Below, in pieces: positions 7,635-10,981 of a DNA stretch of 10,981 nt. The position numbers and the translations under genes were made by a program. How positions within the stretch are numbered: the first letter of the stretch is position 1; every line of letters starts with the position of its first letter. The notes beneath the pieces are model-generated. The model worked only from the letters and a program-made list of their open reading frames with translations. It searched no databases and had not been told where the DNA came from. The DNA comes from a bacterium UBP18_UBA7526 (GTDB lineage: Bacteria; UBP18; UBA7526), in NCBI GenBank assembly GCA_002478245.1, contig DLMW01000017.1, forward strand, positions 1 to 10,981, given 5' to 3'.

Positions 7635-8070
7635 TTTCTCTCTCTAAAGATAGGAAATGGAGAACGGTAGAAAAGTAGTTATAAAAGAAAAGGGCGGGAA
7701 TCGCTACCAATAATCCCGCCACCGTGGTCAGAAGGGCCTGGGCTATCCCCGGAGCAATAACCTCCAGTCCTCCACCTACATTCCAATGGAGACGGGAGAA
7801 GATGAGGAGAATTCCCCAGACCGTTCCCAAAAGACCCAGAAAGGGACTAAGCGTAGTTAGGGTAGCCAGAAGTGGTAGCCCTTTCTCCAAGGATAGGAGT
7901 TCTCCATCGCTTACTCGTTTCTTTCTGGCCACTCTCCTTACGCGGTGAAAGTAAAATAGTTTCTGGAAGATAATCTTCCAGGAGATAAGGGAGAGGATGA
8001 TGAGGATAATGAGGATACCCCTACTAAACCAGCCTATTAAATTAAGGGAAAGGAGCCAGCGAATCTCCAT
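7621..8070 (-). CDS. tolQ: TolQ/ExbB family proton-channel subunit, unusually short
   Basis: TolQ is an inner-membrane motor subunit forming a pentamer around the TolR helices. Only 149 residues against about 230 in E. coli TolQ. All three membrane helices are present: about 12-38, 66-92 and 104-132. The two signature helices are intact, with SPFLGLLGTVWGI at 75-87 (including Thr83) and GIAQALLTTVAGLLVAIPAL at 108-127 (including Thr115/116). What is missing is most of the cytoplasmic loop between helices 1 and 2, about 28 residues here (39-66) against roughly 90 in E. coli, and most of the C-terminal tail. The frame is uninterrupted and the gene overlaps tolR, so this looks like a compact functional form rather than a fragment. 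AAAGG lies seven bases before the ATG. Confidence 0.9.
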   Translation of the reverse strand: MEIRWLLSLNLIGWFSRGILIILIILSLISWKIIFQKLFYFHRVRRVARKKRVSDGELLSLEKGLPLLATLTTLSPFLGLLGTVWGILLIFSRLHWNVGGGLEVIAPGIAQALLTTVAGLLVAIPALFFYNYFSTVLHFLSLERESEEA

Positions 8071-8097
8071 TTAAAAACCTTTCTGTTTGGGATTTTG

Positions 8098-8706
8098 TCA
8101 TTTTTCGGGAATAATCAATCTCTGGCCAACAGATATCTTATCCGGATCAGGGATCCGATTAACTTTAAGAATCTCTTCCAGAGAGACCCTATATAGCTGG
8201 GCAATGGCGGAGATGGTCTCCCCTTCCTTTACGATATGAAGTTGGGGGGTAGGCCTTTTCTTTACACTCTCTATCTCCTTAATTAACCTTTCATTCTCCT
8301 TCTTAATCTCATCCAGGATTGCGGTTAATTTACTCTCGTACTTCTCATTAAGCGCTTTGGCTAAATTCTTGGTCTCGTTCAAAGAAAGAGAAATTTCGGA
8401 TATTCCTTTGCTATTCTCCTCAACATCTTTCTGGATCCTCTTTAGTTGTGAAGATAGATCTTCTATCTTTTCATCACTCTTCTCTATCCTCACCGAAAGG
8501 GCGCTGATCGCCCCTTCATTTTCGGCTGATTTCTCTCTTAAACCAACCATCTCCTCACCCAAAGCCAGATACCTCTTCCGCCAATCCTCCTCTTTGGTAG
8601 CTATTAATCTCCGGCTCTCTTCCACATCCTTCTGTAAAGCTACACACCCAGAGATTAAAAGTCCCCATGCCCAAATCCCAATGAGCAATAGAAACTTTTT
8701 TTTCAT
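8098..8706 (-). CDS. Coiled-coil LysM lipoprotein of the Tol-Pal cluster
   Basis: This is a probable lipoprotein of 202 residues. It has a basic start MKKK, a hydrophobic core and the lipobox LISGC with Cys21 as the lipidation site. A long charged alpha-helical region at about 25-150 is probably coiled coil. A LysM peptidoglycan-binding domain occupies about 156-200 (HIVKEGETISAIAQLYRVSLEEILKVN, ending GQRLIIPEK). Known: LysM binds the glycan of peptidoglycan. Inferred: it may stand in for CpoB (YbgF), the coiled-coil partner found next to pal in many Tol operons, but it lacks TPR repeats and has a LysM domain instead, so I do not use that name. It lies between pal and tolQ, 27 bases before tolQ. 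GAGG precedes the ATG with good spacing, directly after a hairpin at 8719-8735. Confidence 0.85.
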   Translation of the reverse strand: MKKKFLLLIGIWAWGLLISGCVALQKDVEESRRLIATKEEDWRKRYLALGEEMVGLREKSAENEGAISALSVRIEKSDEKIEDLSSQLKRIQKDVEENSKGISEISLSLNETKNLAKALNEKYESKLTAILDEIKKENERLIKEIESVKKRPTPQLHIVKEGETISAIAQLYRVSLEEILKVNRIPDPDKISVGQRLIIPEK

Positions 8707-8718
8707 ATAACCTCAAGA

Positions 8719-8735
8719 TAACCCCTAGGGGGTTA
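8719..8735 (-). promoter_or_regulatory. Hairpin just upstream of the LysM lipoprotein ribosome binding site
   Basis: TAACCCC and GGGGTTA form a seven-pair stem with a three-base loop. On the minus strand it ends four bases before the GAGG (8711-8714) of the lipoprotein gene. No T-run follows, so it is not a typical terminator. It may affect translation or protect an mRNA end. Confidence 0.4.
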
Positions 8736-8792
8736 CTTCCATGTAATTTATTGAAATTCCCATGCCTCTAGAGAGAGACTTCCCTGCCTTAT

Positions 8793-8814
8793 ATCTTCAC
8801 TCCTTTCGGAAGAT
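8793..8814 (-). promoter_or_regulatory. Second hairpin in the pal/LysM gene gap
   Basis: ATCTTC and GAAGAT form a six-pair stem around a ten-base loop that contains AAAGGAG on the minus strand. No start codon follows at ribosome-binding distance, so the AAAGGAG is not used for an obvious gene. It lies 12 bases after the pal stop. The role is unknown. Confidence 0.25.
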
Positions 8815-8826
8815 TGGGGAGAAATT

Positions 8827-9372
8827 TTATTGGAGGGGCTTGAATTCCGCACGCCGGTTTTTAGCCCAGGCGGTCTCATCATGGCCGGGGTCAAGAGGCC
8901 TCTCTTCCCCGTAACTGATGGTCTGGAGCCTTTTACTGGCTACTCCCAGCCCAATCAGATAACGCCTTGCAGAAAGAGCCCTTCTTTCTCCTAAAGCAAG
9001 GTTATACTCTTCCGTCCCTCTCTCATCGCAGTGTCCTTCAATTAAGAGGTCCAGGGCCGGGTTCTTCAAAAGATAAGCGGCTATCTTCTCTAAGACCGGT
9101 CTACTCTCTGGCTTGATATCGCTCTTGTCAAAATCGAAGTAGATGTTCTTAAAGATTCTCTTTTCTTCTTCAGTTAACGCTTTCTTTCTCTCTTTTAGCT
9201 CTTTCTCTACCAGAGGAATATCCTCTCCTCTTAAGGCTAAAACCTCTTCCTCTGGTATCGCCCTTCCTTCTGCAAGCTCCTTCAAAACCGCTTTCTCTTT
9301 TACCGGCCGGGCAGCACAGCCCACCAAAGACCAGAGACCCAAGACCAAAAACCAAAAACCAAAGACTCTCAT
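8827..9372 (-). CDS. pal: Peptidoglycan-associated lipoprotein Pal
   Basis: Pal is an outer-membrane lipoprotein that ties the membrane to peptidoglycan and is moved to the septum by TolQRAB. Taking the ATG at 9372 gives 181 residues. An ATG six bases upstream (9378) also fits the frame, but GGAGG at 9380-9384 sits one base from it and seven from the ATG at 9372, so the latter is the likely start. The signal peptide MRVFGFWFLVLGLWSLVGC ends in lipobox LVGC (Cys19). A charged helical linker follows (about 22-75), then the OmpA-like domain with IYFDFDKSDI at 77-86 and the Pal hallmark EGHCDERGTEEYN at 112-124, LGERRA and the terminal KNRRAEF. The Asp and Arg of this fold bind meso-diaminopimelate, in accord with the DNPR motif of MurE. 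The signal peptide is built on a heptamer repeat. The gene starts 32 bases after the rsmH stop. Confidence 0.95.
   Translation of the reverse strand: MRVFGFWFLVLGLWSLVGCAARPVKEKAVLKELAEGRAIPEEEVLALRGEDIPLVEKELKERKKALTEEEKRIFKNIYFDFDKSDIKPESRPVLEKIAAYLLKNPALDLLIEGHCDERGTEEYNLALGERRALSARRYLIGLGVASKRLQTISYGEERPLDPGHDETAWAKNRRAEFKPLQ
9324..9365. repeat. Heptanucleotide tandem repeat encoding the Pal signal peptide core
   Basis: Six consecutive seven-base units lie head to tail on the plus strand. Each begins with CC, and the consensus is CCAAAGA; units differ at one or two positions. Read on the minus strand (TCTTTGG-type units), they encode VFGFWFLVLGLWSLV, residues 3-17 of Pal. This is the whole hydrophobic core of the lipoprotein signal, ending just before Gly18-Cys19. 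Confidence 0.85.
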
Positions 9373-9378
9373 TACCAT

Positions 9379-9387
9379 CCCTCCTTT
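9379..9387 (-). promoter_or_regulatory. Ribosome binding site that decides the pal start
   Basis: AAAGGAGGG on the minus strand. GGAGG is seven bases from the ATG at 9372 and only one base from the ATG at 9378, which favours the downstream start. Confidence 0.7.
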
Positions 9388-9404
9388 CTATGTTGACTTT
9401 TTTG

Positions 9405-10358
9405 TTATATTCGCTCTCCAACCCGGAGTTTTGCACTTCGTGACCGGGGATTTACTTTTATTTCCTCTATCGTGGGGGTGACAGGCTTCTTAGTAAGGAT
9501 CTTTAGCCTTCCCTGGCGAGCAAATTCCTGGAAGGAGTTCTTTACTATGCGGTCCTCTAAGGAATGGTAGGAGATGATACAGATCCTCCCCCCTTTTTTT
9601 AAAGAATTCACTGCCTGGGGTAGGACCTCTTTTAGATTCTCCAGTTCCCTATTCACCTTAATGCGTAGGGCCAGGAAGGTCCTGGTGGCGGGATGCCTGC
9701 CCCGTACCAAAGCTTGCTTTCGGTATCGGGGGATCCTTCCCCAGTGGGGAATGGCCCTTTCCACGATCCTTGCTAGTTGTGCGGTAGTGGTAACTGGGGT
9801 TTTCTCCCTCTCCCTTGCAATTGCTCTGGCGATCCTCTTCGCCCACCTCTCTTCCCCAAGCTTAGAGATCATATTTTGCAGTTCTTCATAAGAGAGATGA
9901 TTAATGAGATCTGAGGCCTTTAATCTTAGAGTCTTATCCATGCGCATATCCAGGGGGCCTTCTTTCAAAAAACTGAAGCCCCTCTCTCTTCTTGAAAGTT
10001 GAAGGCTGGAGACTCCCAGGTCGAATAGGATCCCATCCACCTTCCCTATTCCCTCCTCCCTTAGGATCTTCGCTAAATTTGTAAAGTTGCCCCAGATTAA
10101 GTCTACCCTCTTCCCAAAGGGGGCTAAGCGCCTCTCCGCCGCCACAAGAGCATCTTGATCCTGGTCGATTCCCAGAAGGATACCAGACGGGCCCAGATTT
10201 CCCAGAATTTTTTCCGCATGTCCTCCCTCCCCAATAGTACAGTCAACGATTACCTTGTTCTCTTTGAGATTTAAATATTCTATTACTTCATCCAATAGGA
10301 CCGGTACATGTTCTATCATAAAAAAATCAGGGGAATGTTCCCCTGAAACCCTTTTCAT
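9405..10358 (-). CDS. rsmH: 16S rRNA (cytosine(1402)-N4)-methyltransferase RsmH
   Basis: RsmH (MraW) methylates N4 of C1402 in 16S rRNA using S-adenosylmethionine and is the usual second gene of dcw clusters. Seen in the 317-residue frame: HVPVLLDEV at 17-25, the SAM-binding DCTIGEGGH at 39-47, GIDQDQDA at 63-70, FDLGVSS at 112-118, GPLDMRMD at 134-141, HPATRTFLALR at 222-232, SYHSLEDR at 263-270 and the C-terminal NPRSRSAKLR at 303-312. The start is uncertain. The ATG at 10358 gives 13 extra residues (MKRVSGEHSPDFF) encoded by a terminator-shaped hairpin and its T-run. The ATG at 10319 gives MIEHVPVLL, the family's normal beginning. Neither has a Shine-Dalgarno sequence. I keep the longer frame and regard the ATG at 10319 as at least as likely. 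Confidence 0.95.
   Translation of the reverse strand: MKRVSGEHSPDFFMIEHVPVLLDEVIEYLNLKENKVIVDCTIGEGGHAEKILGNLGPSGILLGIDQDQDALVAAERRLAPFGKRVDLIWGNFTNLAKILREEGIGKVDGILFDLGVSSLQLSRRERGFSFLKEGPLDMRMDKTLRLKASDLINHLSYEELQNMISKLGEERWAKRIARAIAREREKTPVTTTAQLARIVERAIPHWGRIPRYRKQALVRGRHPATRTFLALRIKVNRELENLKEVLPQAVNSLKKGGRICIISYHSLEDRIVKNSFQEFARQGRLKILTKKPVTPTIEEIKVNPRSRSAKLRVGERI
10320..10346 (-). terminator. Terminator-shaped hairpin at the mraZ/rsmH junction
   Basis: On the minus strand CAGGGGAACATTCCCCTG, extended by a T-A pair, forms a nine-pair perfect stem (two-base loop, or eight pairs with a four-base loop). After the closing A come seven T's at 10320-10326. This is the standard shape of an intrinsic terminator pointing from mraZ into rsmH. 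On the plus strand it is followed by AAACCC, so it is not a plus-strand terminator. It lies inside the longer rsmH frame and directly before the alternative ATG at 10319, so it would act as an attenuator rather than an operon end. Confidence 0.6.
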
Positions 10359-10380
10359 TCGCGATGATTCGCGCCATCAT
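10327..10380 (-). CDS. Possible 17-residue leader peptide between mraZ and rsmH
   Basis: A small frame reads MMARIIANEKGFRGTFP. Its ATG shares ATGA with the mraZ stop (10377-10380), a standard coupling overlap. Its TGA at 10327-10329 lies at the foot of the terminator-shaped hairpin, seven bases before the rsmH ATG at 10319. A ribosome translating it would open the hairpin and stop where rsmH translation could restart. There is no homology or composition evidence that the peptide is made. The call rests on geometry alone. Confidence 0.25.
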   Translation of the reverse strand: MMARIIANEKGFRGTFP

Positions 10381-10811
10381 ATTCCCAGATCCACTAACTT
10401 CTGGGCGAGCTCCTCAAAGGATTTCTCGCTCCTCTCTAAGTACTCCTCCCAGCTCCTCTTCGCCCAGACCTCGATCCTGTTCAGGGCACCGATAATGACT
10501 ACCTCTTTCTCGATCCGGGCGTATTGGGCAAGGGGCTTGGGGATTAAGAGGCGGCCCTGCCTGTCCAGTCTGGACTCTACCGCTCCTGAGATTAAAAGAC
10601 GAAGGAAGCTGCGCGCCTCCCTCTTGGCCAGGGGGAGCTCTCTAATCTTCTTCTCCAAATTCTCCCATTCATCTCGGGGATAGAGGAAGAGACACCTATC
10701 CAGGCCGCGGGTAAGGATAAAAGAAGCGATCTTCTTCTTGCCCCTTAACTTCGCGGGAAGGACCAGTCTCCCTTTCTGGTCTAGGGAATATCTATACTCC
10801 CCTAAATACAT
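10377..10811 (-). CDS. mraZ: Transcriptional regulator MraZ
   Basis: MraZ is a DNA-binding protein of the SpoVT/AbrB fold and normally the first gene of the dcw cluster, whose own promoter it controls. The 144 residues hold two tandem MraZ/AbrB units with the DXXXR motifs DQKGR at 11-15 and DRQGR at 83-87, each followed by hydrophobic LVLPA or LLIPK, and a charged helical end (WEEYLERSEKSFEELAQKL). The start MYLGEYRYSLD is typical. GAGGTG at 10816-10821 is a good ribosome binding site. It sits in the loop of a small hairpin formed by CTTTC and GAAAG. Three TGGG boxes upstream fit its known operator type, so autoregulation of this operon is likely. Confidence 0.96.
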   Translation of the reverse strand: MYLGEYRYSLDQKGRLVLPAKLRGKKKIASFILTRGLDRCLFLYPRDEWENLEKKIRELPLAKREARSFLRLLISGAVESRLDRQGRLLIPKPLAQYARIEKEVVIIGALNRIEVWAKRSWEEYLERSEKSFEELAQKLVDLGI

Positions 10812-10852
10812 CTTTCACCTCGAAAGGATGCCCCTCTTTAATATATCTTTTA

Positions 10853-10890
10853 ACCCCCCCACCATCTTTGTAAACAAAGTGGTGGGGGGT
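10853..10890 (-). promoter_or_regulatory. Strong hairpin in the mraZ 5' leader
   Basis: A long inverted repeat: CTTTG pairs with CAAAG around a four-base loop, then after a single bulged base ACCA pairs with TGGT and six C's with six G's, giving at least 15 pairs. It lies about 40 bases before the mraZ ATG and downstream of the putative transcription start, so it would be in the mRNA leader. The minus strand continues TTAAAAGATATATT, with no run of T's, so it is not a clear terminator. It may instead mark the end of an upstream unit, stabilise the mRNA or regulate it. Confidence 0.5.
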
Positions 10891-10936
10891 GCCCAGGACT
10901 AATTAATAACGATGCGCTAATGCTCGAAAAATAAAA

Positions 10937-10961
10937 ACCCACTTTCCCCCACTTTTTCCCA
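10937..10961 (-). promoter_or_regulatory. MraZ operator: three TGGG boxes at 10-bp spacing
   Basis: On the minus strand TGGGA, TGGGG and TGGGT end at plus-strand positions 10961, 10951 and 10941, each preceded by G and separated by five-base A/G-rich spacers, so the period is exactly one helical turn. Known MraZ operators are tandem TGGGN or GTGG-type repeats with about 10-bp spacing upstream of mraZ. The boxes begin just downstream of the -10 element, where a bound protein would block transcription. Confidence 0.8.
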
Positions 10962-10968
10962 CTCACAG

Positions 10969-10974
10969 AGTATA
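10969..10974 (-). promoter_or_regulatory. Probable -10 element of the mraZ (dcw) promoter
   Basis: TATACT on the minus strand (five of six to TATAAT), with an overlapping alternative TATTAT at 10972-10977. A transcription start would fall near 10961-10963, at the first TGGG box. The -35 element would lie beyond the window edge and cannot be checked. The plus strand reads TATAAT at 10971-10976, but nothing like TTGACA lies 16-18 bases before it. Confidence 0.5.
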
Positions 10975-10981
10975 ATATATC

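Noticed and set aside
7621..8070. tolQ as a pseudogene or frameshifted copy
   Set aside because: All three helices and both signature motifs are in one open frame that overlaps tolR. The loss is confined to the loop and tail.
8357..8710. Plus-strand 117-codon ORF over the LysM lipoprotein gene
   Set aside because: It is the antisense of a charged coiled-coil stretch. The minus-strand frame has a lipobox, a LysM domain and a good ribosome binding site.
9324..9365. CRISPR-like array
   Set aside because: Units are seven bases with no spacers, which is a simple tandem repeat.
9170..9436. Alternative minus-strand frame over the pal 5' end (88 codons)
   Set aside because: It reads the same heptamer repeat in another frame, which also gives W/L/V/G-rich sequence. 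The real Pal domain is in the other frame.
10327..10346. Terminator for a plus-strand transcript
   Set aside because: On the plus strand the stem is preceded by A's and followed by AAACCC, with no T-run.
10971..10976. Perfect TATAAT on the plus strand as a divergent promoter
   Set aside because: No -35-like hexamer 16-18 bases upstream. The same bases are better explained as the minus-strand -10 of mraZ. A divergent promoter stays possible but unsupported.

Overview
The window is one minus-strand gene cluster of twelve genes, read from right (about 10980) to left (1). It is a division and cell wall (dcw) cluster from a diderm (Gram-negative-type) bacterium with a complete Tol-Pal envelope system set inside it. 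Gene order in the direction of transcription is mraZ, rsmH, pal, a LysM lipoprotein gene, tolQ, tolR, tolA, tolB, ftsL, ftsI, murE, murF. Adjacent genes overlap or are separated by 120 bp at most, so a long operon is likely. Every long plus-strand ORF overlaps one of these genes and looks like a shadow.

Organism: an outer membrane is implied by Pal with a lipobox, TolB with a signal peptide, TolQ/R/A and a second lipoprotein. MurE carries the DNPR motif of meso-diaminopimelate-adding enzymes, and Pal carries the matching OmpA-type peptidoglycan-binding motif, so the wall is probably DAP type. Arginine is written mostly as AGG/AGA, FtsI has a C-terminal PASTA domain, and several proteins are compact. 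These traits do not fit a common proteobacterium. I suspect an uncultivated diderm candidate phylum, but the sequence alone does not let me name it.

Layout: 10812-10981 is the mraZ leader, with a -10 element, three TGGG boxes at exact 10-bp spacing (a MraZ operator) and a strong hairpin. 10320-10380 is the mraZ/rsmH junction, with a textbook terminator-shaped hairpin plus seven T's lying across the start of rsmH, and a 17-codon leader-like ORF that overlaps the mraZ stop. 5420-9372 is the Tol-Pal block. Its order is unusual: pal and a coiled-coil/LysM lipoprotein come first, then tolQRAB. 85-5358 is ftsL-ftsI-murE-murF in the standard dcw order. mraY, which usually follows, does not start immediately after murF.

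How it fits together: MurE and MurF finish the UDP-MurNAc-pentapeptide precursor, FtsI crosslinks septal peptidoglycan, FtsL scaffolds FtsI at the septum, and Tol-Pal pulls the outer membrane inward during constriction. Placing Tol-Pal between rsmH and ftsL would put inner-wall and outer-membrane constriction under one transcript controlled by MraZ. Two other points stand out. Heptanucleotide tandem repeats have been used as coding sequence, forming the Pal signal peptide and a loop of MurF. TolQ is unusually short, with a reduced cytoplasmic loop.
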